This document shows, piece after piece, positions 46,107 to 57,134 of a DNA stretch of 64,000 nt (positions are counted from its first letter, which is position 1; the number at the start of each line of letters is the position of its first letter). The position numbers and the translations under genes are program-made. The DNA comes from Tupaia tana (taxonomy: Eukaryota > Chordata > Mammalia > Scandentia > Tupaiidae): the NCBI GenBank assembly GCA_026018925.1, contig JAKSZU010000003.1, forward strand, positions 184,667,505-184,731,504, read 5' to 3'. The notes under the pieces were generated by a model, which saw only the letters and a program-made list of their open reading frames with translations, did not search any database and was not told the origin of the DNA.

Positions 46107-46528
46107 AAACAAAAGAACTTGTATTTCAAAACAACTGATTTTATTCAGATACAAATGCCTTAAAGAACATATGCTACTCTTTCAGAGAGTTTTCGTATAA
46201 CTACCAGCCCCATATGATGTTACTGGAAATTGTCTCTCTCCTGGGCATAAAATTTAGAGTATAGTCTCAGGGGAAAGCAGATGATTGAAGCTGCTAGCAG
46301 TGTTTCGGGAAAGATGAAGAGAATGACTGGATCTCTGCTGGGACAAGGACATTATCTGGCCAAGACCCCAGATCCTGACTGTGCATATCCTGTTCTCTTG
46401 CGGCCATTTCTCAGTGCCTTTTAGAGCAACGGGCAGAGCCAAACTAAGACTAATGCAAAGCCTTCACTCTTTCTTACCATTATGCGCCTATCCCAAACAC
46501 TATGCATCCTCGTGTTAAGCATACTGGG
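46107..46528. other. Unassigned intergenic stretch
   Basis: Nothing recognised. Confidence 0.45.
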
Positions 46529-46767
46529 GTTGGCACCATCAGGTGGCATAATGGTTATGCTGCTGGACTTCCACAGAGGTGACAGTGGTTTGAGTTCTGG
46601 ACCTGGCAGCTTAAAAATCACACCAGGTGTGTGTTTGAGTGCATGCCCAAGATCCCAAGAGGAGAATGAAAGAGAAGGTATTACAGCATGGCCATCCTCC
46701 CAGGGGGGATGATTTCATGCTTTCTGTTTTTCTGTCTCTGGCGAATGCACACACGCTATAGCAAAAA
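46529..46767 (+). mobile_element. SINE-A copy without A-tail
   Basis: Head GGCACCATCAGGTGGC, central block, CCCAGGGGGGAT and a shortened CT tract. It stops at CTATAGCAAAAAGG. No clear TSD. Confidence 0.87.
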
Positions 46768-47199
46768 GGCAGGTGTAAGGGCAACCATACTACAGAGAGA
46801 AACTTGTTTCTCCTTAAGTCCTACAAAGGAGCTCCATTAAACCAGAAGCACTCAGGTTTTTGATGGCCAACATAGCTCCTAGATAGGATCAAACCCTGTC
46901 CTTTTTCTCTTAATTGCCTTAGCCAGAAGAATAAGCCTAACAGAAACACTAAATATAGTGATTGTGGTGTTTAAAGTAACAATGTCTTTGAAATTGGTCT
47001 TTCCTAGACTTACTATTTCCCTTTTCAGATTTCAGGGGATTGGTTAGGGAAGAGAAATTGAGAAATAGCTGCATGAACATATTTATCTAAATAAAACAAA
47101 ATTAGAGAGCAGTTTCCTTCCTTAGTCTTCTTCATATGTCTTTCTTTTTTGACATCATTGCTGTTGTATATGATCCCATCCAGATGTTTAGGTTAGTGA
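46768..47199. other. Unassigned intergenic stretch
   Basis: Nothing recognised. Confidence 0.45.
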
Positions 47200-47556
47200 G
47201 TGAGATAGCCTGTTTAGTCTGCTATAACAGAATACTGTAGACAGGGTAGGCTATAAACAACAGATGTTTACTTCTCATGCTTCTAAAGGTTGGTAAGTCC
47301 AAGATCTAGATGCCAGCAGCTTCAGTGTCTGGTGAGGGCTCACTTCCTGGTTCATAGATGGTGCCTTTTCATTGTGCCCTCATGTGGTGCCAGGGATGAG
47401 GCGGGTCCTTAAGGTATCATTTATAAGGGCACAGATCCCACTTCTAAGGACTCTACCTCCATAACCTGATCATACCATGACATGGGGGGAAAGGGGGAGT
47501 GTAGGATTTCAACATGTGAATTTTATGACAAAAACATTTAGCCTTCAACAGTGAGA
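47200..47556 (-). mobile_element. MLT1A-type (MaLR) LTR, antisense
   Basis: Plus text GTCTGCTATAACAGAATACT, AAGTCCAAGATCTAGATGCC, GTGTCTGGTGAGGGCTCAC, CTGGTTCATAGATGGTGCC, TTTATAAGGGCACAGATCCC and GGATTTCAACATGTGAATTT is the reverse complement of a near-complete MLT1A LTR. Confidence 0.88.
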
Positions 47557-48444
47557 TTTTACAGTATGACTGTGCTGTGGTATCACTAACCAGTTCCTCC
47601 TTTTCTCAAGACTTTAACACTTGCCTTTTAATTCTTTTAATTTAATTTCTCTTTATGACATTTCTATTATTTTGAAAATTCACGAAAACTTCACTGTTTA
47701 CTTAATATTCCTTCTCTCATCTCTGAAATATAGCCAATAAAATAAAATAAGAATTAGCAATAAATAGGAAACAACATGCACATTTTTATTTAAATATTTA
47801 GGTTAGAAAATGGCCTTTTTGCATCTTTTCCCCTTAGGAAATAAGGAAGTTCTGCTCTTATCTTTAACATCAAATATTCCTTGTCATTACTCTTCAATAT
47901 TGTTTCTCTCAGTCTCCTCCAAAGCTGTATATTAAGTGGCTTCTGCAGAAACTAGGTCAGTCATATTAGTCTCCAATTAGGAGTCAGGGTTTGGGGATCC
48001 ATTTCTTTTAACTTCACATAAAGTAGCAGAAGAAATATTTTCTTGCCCACTGGAAAGCATAGAAAGTAGATTTTGCTACTCCTACTTATCATTTTGTCAG
48101 GGTGGCTACAGGAATTTAATTATCCAGCTTAAACAAAATAGTCATGATCAGAGTGCTTATTTGGGAACCAGGATGAATATTTGATAATACATTGTTTTTG
48201 TTGATAATTTTACTGCACAACCTGTCAGAGAGTTTTGGGGTATAGTTATATTTCACTTTGGTTATTAAACCAGTTAAAAATTTCAAGCATATTAAAATAT
48301 GTAGGCCCATGAATTTCAATATATACTGCGTCCAGAACACACTATGTTTTCCCTGGTCAGAATGATGTAAATGTGAAATTAGATTGGAACATTTAAGTGC
48401 CTTTGATCTCTAACTCCCATGTTAAATAAAAAATTAAGTCAACA
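47557..48444. other. Unassigned intergenic stretch
   Basis: Nothing recognised in about 890 bp. Confidence 0.45.
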
Positions 48445-48711
48445 GGGGCCAGTGAGTGGTATACTTATTAAGGCAGCTGAATCCCACATGGCAGACTATA
48501 GAGTTCCAGTCCTGGAGCTGGCAGACTTTACAACATACAGGGCACATGTGTGTATGTACCCAAAATCCTAGGAGGAGACTGGAAGAAAAGATATTTCAGT
48601 GTGGCCATCCCTCCTGGGGTGTGCTTTCTCACTTTCCTTCTCTCGCTCTGTCTCCTGTGAGTGCATGCACCCTATGGCAAATTTATTTTTAAAAATAAAA
48701 TAAATAAAATC
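48445..48711 (+). mobile_element. SINE-A copy
   Basis: GGGGCCAGTGAGTGGTATAC head, central block, CT tract, CACCCTATGGC and an AATAAAATAAATAAA tail. Confidence 0.88.
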
Positions 48712-48962
48712 AGGAAACATTTATTGGTTGCCTGTATGTCCCTCATATAGTATCTGCACTATGTATTCACATGATTTTTGTACTGAGAATTATATATTGT
48801 CTCTATATCTTTGATGTACAATGAAACCTCATTAATTTAGATACTTTCATATCAATTTTGAATTGAAATCTAAGATAAATGACATATAAAATAGACTCTA
48901 AAGAAAATACTTAAGTAGTCTAGAATCTCTTTAGCAGTGCTTTAAAAAAAAAAAATGCACTT

Positions 48963-49215
48963 GGGGCCAGCAGGTGACATAGTGGTTAAAGGCACTGGAC
49001 TTGCATACAACCGACCGTGATTTGAGTCCTGGACCCAGTGGCTTGAAAATCAAGCAGGGTGCATGTGCACACATGCTCAAAATCCTAGAAGGAAAGTAGA
49101 GAAGGGATTGTGGCAAGGCTAACCCCCTGGGGGGGGAGAATTTCTCACTTTCTCTCTCACTGTCTCTCTTATATGAGCACACATGCCCTATAGAAAACAA
49201 AACAAAACAAAAACA
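48963..49215 (+). mobile_element. SINE-A copy
   Basis: GGGGCCAGCAGGTGACATAG head, ACCGACCGTGATTTGAGTCC, central block, CT tract, CCCTATAG and AAACAAAACAAAAC tail. Confidence 0.9.
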
Positions 49216-49555
49216 TACAACACTGTTTATAATCAATGGGCTAATTGAATGAGCCTTCTATTCATTAGTATTTACCTACTAAATTCCAGGCATTATGGGA
49301 AGCATTAACGGTATAGCAAAAAGACAAGGTCCTCCCTAGTAGAAAAATTAAAATTTACTCTTAGCTAATCAATAAGATAGGTGAGCACAGAGCTGCCACT
49401 CTGTGACAGTCGACAGTCATTTTGTGCAATCTGCCTTAACAATACACCATTACCAAAAACAAAAGGCTATTCTTAAAATGAAACATTTAGTTAACTGATG
49501 TCCTGACCCGGGAGACATTCGAACAGGTTTCCTGAGGGAAGGAGTGAGAGACGGG

Positions 49556-49712
49556 ACGAATGACGCAGTGTTACAACACGGAGATGACACAGTGTTACAA
49601 CTCTTCTGGATTGTTCATTTATTGTGGGCAGCACGGAGACAACACAGTGTTACAACTCTTCAGGGTTGTCCGGAGACAACGCAGTGTCACAGCTCTTCAG
49701 GGTCTTCAGGGT
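49556..49712 (-). repeat. Tandem repeats in LTR R/U5
   Basis: At least four imperfect units with the core CAGTGTTACAAC or CAGTGTCACAGC (plus strand) joined by CGGAGACAAC and CTCTTCAGGGT. They begin near 49566, 49590, 49650 and 49683 and flank the AATAAA signal. Confidence 0.9.
49618..49623 (-). terminator. Polyadenylation signal of the solo LTR
   Basis: AATAAA on the minus strand, downstream of the LTR TATA box. Confidence 0.65.
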
Positions 49713-49742
49713 CGTCTGGTGATTGTGGGCCAGGGATCATGG

Positions 49743-49750
49743 TTATATAC
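49743..49750 (-). promoter_or_regulatory. TATA box of the solo LTR
   Basis: GTATATAA on the minus strand. CCAAT-type motifs lie upstream near 49814-49835 and AATAAA about 120 bp downstream. Confidence 0.7.
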
Positions 49751-49914
49751 ATGCTGGTGGGCAGTGATTGATTGTCCTATATGCTAATGAAGGATTGTAG
49801 AAGGTGGGTTATGATTGGTTGCTTTTGTGGACCAATCATGAGGTGTCGGATATGCAAATCTGAGGGATTCTAAGCTCACCGATTTGCTATGGGAAGTGGC
49901 CAATCAGAGTATGG

Positions 49915-50194
49915 GTTTTTTTTTTTTTTTTTTTTTTTTGAGAGGTTTTCGCTATAGGGCGCATGCGCTCGCCAGACAGACAGAGACAGACATAGAGACA
50001 GAAAGCGAGAAATCACCCCCCAGGGGGGATGGTCACACCGCAATCCCTTCTCCTCCATTCTCCTCTCGGGATCTTGGGCACGCACACACACACGCCTGGC
50101 GTGAGTTTTAAGCCACCGGGTCCACCAGGACATGAACTGCGGTAGACTACGTGGGAGTCCAGCGACATAGCCATTATGCTAACTGCTGGTTCCC
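49915..50194 (-). mobile_element. Young SINE-A inside the solo LTR
   Basis: Full-length minus-strand copy with T-run, TTTTCGCTATAGGGCGCATG and GCTGGTTCC at the far end. TSD ATCAGAGTATGG (49903-49914 and 50195-50206). A CCACCAGG duplication lies near its B box; it shares GGACATGAACTGC with the 5124 copy. Confidence 0.96.
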
Positions 50195-50559
50195 ATCAGA
50201 GTATGGTTTTGAAGGTGAGGTTTTGAAGGGGAGCCAGTCATGGCCTTTGGCATTGTGTAATTGTTTGCTCTCTGAGAAACCGGCTATATTCGCTGGTGCA
50301 CAGCCTCCCACAAACTGATATTCTTCTTTTAATTCATTTGAATGGAAGAATTTTGTGTTAACAGTAGCTACATTTGTTAGAAAATAGAGTCTCTATGACT
50401 CTGATGAACAAAGGGTTAAATGATTTGCCCCACTTCTCTCAGCTATTGCTGTGTAAATAAAGTTCGCCTAACCTCTTGTTAGGAAGACTTCATAAGCAGC
50501 CTTTAGTACAGTAGCTTTAGAAATTTATCGAATGTGACTCTTAAAAATAATTTTATGTT

Positions 50560-50820
50560 TGGACCAGCAGTTGGCATAATGGCTCTGTTGCTGGACTCCC
50601 ATGTAGTTGACTATGGTTTGAGTCCTGCACCTGGTGGCTTAAACTCAGGGTGGGTGTATGTGTGTGCCCAAGATCCCGAGAGGAGAATCGAAGAGAAGGG
50701 ATTGCAGCATGGCCATTGCCCCTGGGGAGTAATTTCTCGCTTTCTGTCTCTCTGTCTCTCTCTGTCTTTCTGGAGAGCACACATGCCCTATAGCAAAAAC
50801 CTCTCCAAAAAAAAAATAAT
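50560..50820 (+). mobile_element. Young SINE-A copy with TSD
   Basis: GGACCAGCAGTTGGCATAAT head, full body, CT tract and CCCTATAGCAAAAACC tail. TSD AATAATTTTATGTT (50546-50559 and 50821-50834). Several CpGs already lost. Confidence 0.94.
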
Positions 50821-50834
50821 AATAATTTTATGTT

Positions 50835-51454
50835 ATATCCAGATACACAAATAAGCTTATTATTAAAACAAAATATTCATGAGTAAAAATTTACATTGAG
50901 TATGTAAAATATGATCTTATATTTTCTATCATATTCTATTTAAACTTATTTTATTTTTTAAAATAATAGTGGTTGCAATCCACTAAATACATTTCACAAC
51001 TCACTAATGGGTTTTAATTTGATAAGTAAAAAAAGACATAAATATATTTAAGTTCATGTTAATTGGAAAAATATGTGGCAGTTTCTTTCTGAGTTTGTAT
51101 TTTATTATGACTTTATTTAAAAAACAAATAACTATTCTTTGGAAGATGTGTAATGTTTCACAAGTGATTATAAATAATCATAATTCTTTCCTAAAACAAG
51201 TTGCATGAGACATGCAAAATTTGTTCTGTCACTTTGAACTCATTAAGCACCTATTCCAGTGCTCTTCATCAATTCTTACAAATTGCTTTCGTGGTATATT
51301 CTTTTCATTTTCTTCATAGTTTTTCTTGGAATTTACACAATGTCTGGTGTTAAAAGACATGTGCTGAATAGAAGAATGAATCATTTTAAGTTCTGCTTTG
51401 CCATGTTGTGTTGAGTATACGATAAATTTGCCTTTGAAGGTAAATAGGCGAATA
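50835..51454. other. Unassigned intergenic stretch
   Basis: AT-rich; nothing recognised. Confidence 0.45.
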
Positions 51455-51600
51455 CTAAAAGAAGAGCAGCCTTTGGGAGCAAAAATTTGAGCAAAGGCTC
51501 AGGAGACAGGAAGAACCTGCCAATGATGCACAGGGGGAAGTGGGCATGCAGGGTGGATCTGAGGACTGCAATCTAGGTGGATGAGGGAGGAGAACACAGA
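51455..51600 (-). mobile_element. L2 fragment, antisense
   Basis: AGAAGAGCAGCCTTTGGGAG, TTTGAGCAAAGGCTCAGGAG and GATGAGGGAGGAGAACAC fit antisense L2. Confidence 0.6.
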
Positions 51601-51971
51601 CAAATGAGATTTGGGGAAGGAAGAAGGAAAGAGAGAGAAAATTAAACTTAGACACATTTTTCCATTTATTTGAAATTGTCACTTCTAGTCTTCTTGTATT
51701 TAAAGTTCTAACCTGCCTAAGGGTAGTTGGTGGCCTTGAGATGAGGTTGCCCCATTTGGATACTGGGGCTATTGAGCTATTTTCAGGACTACTAGAGTAA
51801 CATCCATGTGTGCGGAAAAAATGTGAAGAATATGGGCTTCATGTCCTTAAGATCAGTACATACAAAGGTGCCTTTGGATTATGTCATCAAAAATAGGTCA
51901 ACCTCAAATAAGGTCAGCACCTTATTTGTTTCATTTTCAACAATTAACCAAAATATATATTTTTTGTTTCA
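51601..51971. other. Unassigned intergenic stretch
   Basis: Nothing recognised. Confidence 0.4.
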
Positions 51972-52108
51972 TTTCTTAATTTTTTTCTTGTATCCTATTA
52001 GATAGTAAGCCTCATGTGGTTGTGATATTCACTATAATTAATTCTCAGAAATAAGCATAATACTTAGCACATAGTTGTTGCACAATATTGAATATAATAT
52101 ATGAATAA
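51972..52108 (+). mobile_element. L2 3' end
   Basis: TTAGATAGTAAGCCTCATGT, AATACTTAGCACATAGTTGT and the terminal ATATGAATAAATAAA fit the L2 3' terminus. Confidence 0.68.
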
Positions 52109-52599
52109 ATAAAATAAACATAGACATGCATATGGAAGAACTGGGAGACTAAGTATAAGTAAGATTGCATGCAAGCCTTTTGTTTTGAGTTCCGCTGGAA
52201 AGCAAACATTGTCATAGGGACCAAACACAACAGAAATTTTGATAAGTGATTAAAGCAAGCCAGAGCACAAATTGTCTATTGTACCAGTCGCTAAGTGGTT
52301 TAAGAGCTGCCAGCAAATCCATTAGAAGCCCCATTTATCTGCCATAAAGAAGAGGAAAAAAATTGCTTCAGCCTGACTCCTTTCTTACAAGATATTATTT
52401 AGAAAATGAATGATTTTTCCAATTATCAAGTGTACAATAATTTTTGAAAAATGTATAAATTCAACAAGTGATATATACGTTTATATCTCTTCCTATCACA
52501 CATTTCTATTTTGAATAAAGAGCTTTGCTCTGTTTTATAAAAATTCTTATTCCATGAATCTCCTTTCCTTCCTTCGTTTCTTATCTGCCTACTTTCCTT
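52109..52599. other. Unassigned intergenic stretch
   Basis: Nothing recognised. Confidence 0.45.
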
Positions 52600-52822
52600 G
52601 CTCCCTTTCTATTTCCAGAGGGTGAGTGTGCTCACCAGGGAGATGGGGAGAAAAATATTCCCCAATAAGACATGGTCACCCCATAATCCCTTCTCCTCCG
52701 TCTCTCCATCCTGTCAGAATTCCAGGATTTGGAGCATGTACTCACAAGGACTGGGACTCAAATTGCACTTGGCCCTGTGAGGTCTGGCTTCCCTTAACCA
52801 CTGGACCTTAGGGATGACCCTT
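52600..52822 (-). mobile_element. Old SINE-A relative
   Basis: Minus-strand remnant: AGAGGGTGAGTGTGCTCACC, AATAAGACATGGTCACCCC, AATCCCTTCTCCTCCGTC, then a decayed head ending AACCACTGGACCTTAGGG. Confidence 0.75.
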
Positions 52823-52914
52823 CTTGAATGTTTCTTGAAGTCATAACCTTAATATTTAATGTAGAAATTAATGTTAGAAAAATACAGATGAAGGTATATC
52901 AGGTAAAATACAAT

Positions 52915-53100
52915 GCTTTGGAGTAAACTGTATCTAAATCTAAGCTGTAGGATTTCATACAAGTTATTAATCTTTCTGAATTTTAGTTACTTTCTCAGGT
53001 AAGTAGAAGTAATGAAACAATTTACTACTATCATTTTAAGAATGAATAAATAGCATATATAAAATGCTGATCATAATCTATGCAACTAGTCCACAGAAAA
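52915..53100 (+). mobile_element. MIR fragment
   Basis: GATTTCATACAAGTTATTAA, TTTAGTTACTTTCTCAGG and AATGAATAAATAGCATATAT fit MIR order. Confidence 0.65.
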
Positions 53101-53239
53101 AGGTTTAAAAGCAATATAAAATTTTAATTTCACTTGTTTTATTAGAGAGCAAGAAATAGTGTGAGAAAGGGGCATAAAATGGCATTTTTTTGAACACTTC
53201 TAGTTACAGGCACATTGTCAAGGTTATTTCATTTAATCC

Positions 53240-53900
53240 TTCAAATAGTACCTTTCCTTCACTCTCTCTTTTTCTTCTAGAATTCCCATTAGACCTATAC
53301 TTAATTTTTTTATTCTGTTTTCTTCTATGTCTATTCATCTTTCTTTGAAATATTTTTGAATCTCTTCATCTTATGCATTCTATTCTATTTTTGTTTTACA
53401 TGTCCAACTCTAGTTCAGAAAATGGACTTTTCAGCTGTTATTAACCTGCTGATTAGTAATGAGTAAATTCCTTTAATGAGTTTTGAACTTCAATTAACCC
53501 ATACTTTATTTTCTTAAAACTTTCTTTTAAGTTTAAAGTTTGCCTTACATATAGACTCCTCTTGCAGAGCAAATCATTTAAAATATATTTGTTGAATAAC
53601 TTTAAAACTAGTTACTCTTTTATTCACACTTCTTAGAGTGTTAATTTTCTTTTTTATGTCTCCTTTCTTATATTTTGGTCTGCTGCTTCTGTTAATGCTC
53701 TGTAATGTTCAAGTTCAAAGCTTTAAGCCAGATTTTTCTCTGAAGGAATCTCATATAGCCTGGAATATGGGAATTACCACCCCATGTGCATTATGTATAC
53801 TTTGTGTATTAGTCCTTGGGTTTGCATTTCTGACAGCTAGAGATTGGTATAGATTTGAAGTTTTAAACTTGCTCACAATGTGGAAATTTTTATTAAACTA
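53240..53900 (-). mobile_element. Ancient L1M-type fragment, antisense
   Basis: TAGAATTCCCATTAGACCTA, TTCTGTTTTCTTCTATGTC, TATTAACCTGCTGATTAG and TTTAATGAGTTTTGAACTTC follow the antisense order of old L1M sequences. The 3' limit is unsure. Confidence 0.55.
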
Positions 53901-54314
53901 TCTTCTATGAGACTTTTTTTTCTTAAACCTAGATCCCAGAAAGCTAAAATTACTCTGTATATTCTTCTCTCAGTGGGCAGATCCTTGTACCCCCAGAGTG
54001 CTATTTTGAAGAATAAACAAGACCAAAGTTGCATCCTCAATACTTGCACAGACATCAAGACTCTAGTACTTGCCATAACTTCTCCCCAGCATATGTACAT
54101 TTAAAGTAGATATCTGGGACCTCTATATATTTATTCATTAGCCATTTTATGTAAGTCACTGTATATTCATCTGTTACTTTTTTTAATGTTGGACTCTCCC
54201 TGCCTACTCTAAAATGGCAGTAGAAGTGTTTTCAAATACTTAACTTTATAAGATCTTTTCAGATTAATTAACTCAGAAATTTAGGGATCTATTTATCTCA
54301 ATTAAAAAAAAAAA
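53901..54314. other. Unassigned intergenic stretch
   Basis: Nothing recognised. Confidence 0.45.
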
Positions 54315-54411
54315 AGTGTGGTAGAAAGGTACATGTGTACACATGAGAAAGGAGAGACAAAGCTCCCTCCAATGGAGTCTGGTCACACCACAAACCGTTT
54401 TCCTCCAATCT

Positions 54412-54556
54412 TCTTTTTTTTTAATTTTTTTTTATTTATTTTTTTATTTACATTTTTAATACATTCAATTACATTATTTAGCTTACAACGTGATCATTTC
54501 AATATATGAACATTTCTCCCTGGTCTAGTTGATCAAAATATAGCAACATTACTTAA

Positions 54557-54560
<4 letters not shown>
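54412..54560 (-). mobile_element. HAL1-like 3' end, second truncated copy
   Basis: After a T-rich tail, TTAATACATTCAATTACATT, TTAGCTTACAACGTGATC, TTCAATATATGAACATTTC and CTGGTCTAGTTGATCAAAA align with 39690-39780 and more weakly with the HAL1-like 3' UTR at 36.1 kb. Confidence 0.6.
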
Positions 54561-54561
<1 letters not shown>

Positions 54562-54590
<29 letters not shown>

Positions 54591-54714
54591 ATTTGATGAA
54601 AGAGAGGCAGAGAGAGAAGGAGAAAGAGAAAGCAAGCTGCCAGGTCTGGGACTCGAACCCTGGTCAGCCATATGGGAGGCCAGTGCCTTAACCACCATGC
54701 CACTGGCCAGCCCC
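54562..54714 (-). mobile_element. Short-form SINE-A
   Basis: Minus strand: head GGGGGGCTGGCCAGTGGC, B box GGTTCGAGTCC, then straight into the CT tract and an (AAT)n tail (54562-54588). Same central deletion as at 2743 and 61134. Confidence 0.9.
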
Positions 54715-54860
54715 CCTCCAATTTTCCATCTCATCCAGATACAGTTGTATTTCTTTTTTTTCCCCCAAACTTCTGGGACTGTGACTGAACACTGGACAGC
54801 CACATGAGATCAGGCTTCCCTTTGCACAGCATTTAATGGCTGCCCTATGGTTCTAGCCCT

Positions 54861-55784
54861 TCCTTGATTCTTATAACAACTTGTGTTAATGTCAGTAACT
54901 AAACAATAAATTAAACTGACTTAATCTGTAATCATTCTTAAATATGTTTTAATATTCAAGATGTGATGGTGACTTGAGAGTAAAAAGTCATCTCCCTAAA
55001 GAGAGGGTGAGTGGTGTTGCTGAATTTTCAAAAAAAAAATTTTTTTTTAATTTGGCCTACTTTTTTCAGCTCTTCAGATCAGTACTTGAATTATGGGTTA
55101 CAGAATCTTAACACCAAATTAATCAAAATGAAAGGAACAATATTACTACCCCAACAAATACCTTTTGTTTAGGGGAACTTAAATGTAAGAAAATATTCAG
55201 ACAGGAAGAAAATTTGGATGTGCACATGCCTAAGGAAGAAAAGCTATCACCTAGAGAAAGTGAATTCTGGGAGATAAATGATACCTTGAACTAGAAATTT
55301 CAGGCATTTAGTTGTATTGGGATTCTTTGCGTTATTTGCTTACATTTAGTTACAATTTGCAGAGGTAGATTCTTTGTTCCTAAAAGCAATGGCTTTTATC
55401 ATAATTTAAAGTCATCAAGTAATTTATAGGTTTTATTTCCCTAAATCATACTCAACATAGGGGAATTTAGCACATGAATACATCTCTACATGCTAGTGAC
55501 CATCATCAAAATAGAAACTCCATCCCTACAAACATTTAACTAAAGAGAAGTAAATTCATAAACTTTAAAAACAGGTAGCAATAGGAATTTGAACTTAACT
55601 TTTACAGATTGAATTCAACAACAACAAAAAAAGTATGGTCTGCAGACAGTGTATGAAGAAAAGCAAAATCAAGAATTCCTTCCATATCTACAACTATAGT
55701 CATAATGAAAACTTCCTGAGCTTCAACATCAAAATTAAAGTTTTTCCACTGAAATAATAAAAATGTGCAATTGCAATGATATTA
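54861..55784. other. Unassigned intergenic stretch
   Basis: Nothing recognised in about 920 bp. Confidence 0.45.
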
Positions 55785-56330
55785 TAAATAGATAATTACT
55801 AATATTAACATGCTGTTAGAGCTCATGCAAGTATAATTGGTAGAGTCATTCTGAAGAATACTTGGGTGTACTTAGTGAAACTAAGTATATATATTCCATA
55901 GAACCCTGCAATTTCACTCCTAGGTATTCATACATCAGAGAAACTCTCACATAGGAGTACGAAGAAACCTAAAGAATACTAATCACTAATATTGGAAGCC
56001 AGTCTGGTAGTCATTCTGGTGAAAAAAAAAAAAAATAAGTACAATGTAGTAGATAACTAAGATGGAAAACTATAGAGAAATGAGAAAAAAAATTAACTAG
56101 ATGTACTTACAGCAACACGAGTGGGTCTTCAAAACATGATTACATGCATTCTAACTCATGCAAGAAAGTAAGAAAGAAGATGTGTTATAAAAATTTAAAA
56201 CAAACATACATAAATCAATGTCATCTTATTTATTTATAAATATGTATGTCAGTAAGTATTGGAAAGATATTTGTCATTTGGAGATACATACACTGAAGGG
56301 TAAAATCTCCCAAGATAGAAACAGGATGTT
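55785..56330 (+). mobile_element. Old L1 (L1M-type) 3' region
   Basis: CCCTGCAATTTCACTCCTAG, GTATTCATACATCAGAGAAA, AATATTGGAAGCCAGTCTG, CAGCAACACGAGTGGGTCTT and TGATTACATGCATTCTAACT follow the L1M order after ORF2. Confidence 0.72.
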
Positions 56331-57134
56331 AAAGGGAAGAGGAGGGAAAGTGACATAAAGGCACAGAGGAACAAGTAACTCACCAGGGGTCTTCCACAGA
56401 CTGAAAACAAAAGGAAGCAATAAACTGAGAAGAATAATTATGACAATTTTATGCAAAATTAATAGTTTTAAATTAGGACACATTTAATTTATACAGTCAT
56501 CAAGAATTCTATTTGTTCATAGGATGATCAAGTAAATATAAATGAATATAGAAAATTTATGTATGTAATTACTTTAAAATTTTCTGTGTGTTCTATATTT
56601 TCTGAAAAACACATATACTATCATAATCAAGAAAGGGGTATGCAGTTAGAAGGCATCCCTGAACCACTCTCTTTAACAGACAACAAGATTTTAATACGAG
56701 ACCAAACTCATGATGAAGACAAATCTATTTCAAACCCAAAACAAAAGGAACAACAACAAAGAAAGATGTTTCCTTAATTTTAAAAGTATTATTCTTTACC
56801 AACAAATAATATGATGGAAAAAAAGGGTTGGAGGTGCTTTTAGTATTTGAGTGTTCTTCCAAGCAAACTGAGTCCTAGTTGTTCGAAGGCATTGTATTCA
56901 TCAATTTCCTGGTTCTTAGTTCTTTAACTTTTGATGATTTTTGGTAAAAACAATATGTTTTCTCCAGAGACCAGAAGCTTTTAATTGATTAGTATGCCTA
57001 ATTCAAATTTCTAACCTTAGACCCAAAGGCTGGAATAATATTAGGGTAAGAACTTAGGACGAGGTTTCAAAGGTTAGAAAAATCAATAATCATTGCCTTT
57101 TTCAAAGAGAAAAAGTAAAAGCAAAGAAGAAAGT
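56331..57134. other. Unassigned intergenic stretch
   Basis: Nothing recognised in about 800 bp. Confidence 0.45.

Larger units (their letters stand above)
49499..50312 (-). mobile_element. Solo retroviral LTR with 6-bp TSD, carrying a SINE
   Basis: Minus-strand unit starting TGTGGGAGGCTGTGCACC and ending CCCGGGTCAGGACA (TG...CA). It is bracketed by AACTGA at 49493-49498 and 50313-50318. Without the young SINE it is about 520 bp. It has CCAAT-type boxes, a TATA box (49743-49750) and an AATAAA signal (about 49618-49623), in the order of a U3-R-U5 LTR. No internal retroviral sequence flanks it, so recombination between two LTRs removed the provirus. The 6-bp TSD is most common in class II (beta-like) elements; class remains inference. 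Confidence 0.88.
54315..54860 (-). mobile_element. Old SINE-A relative split by a nested insertion
   Basis: Parts 54315-54410 and 54716-54860 are the two halves of one minus-strand SINE. The break repeats CCTCCAAT (54403-54410 and 54716-54723), a likely TSD for the inserted block. Head trace: TGGACAGCCACATGAGATC. Confidence 0.72.

Noticed and set aside
47200-47556. Primate-specific THE1/MST LTR
   Set aside because: The GGTTCATAGATGGTGCC segment fits the older MLT1A type shared by placentals, so it gives no evidence for a primate.
49556-49712. CRISPR-like repeat-spacer array
   Set aside because: Units are contiguous and imperfect, inside a retroviral LTR of a mammalian genome.
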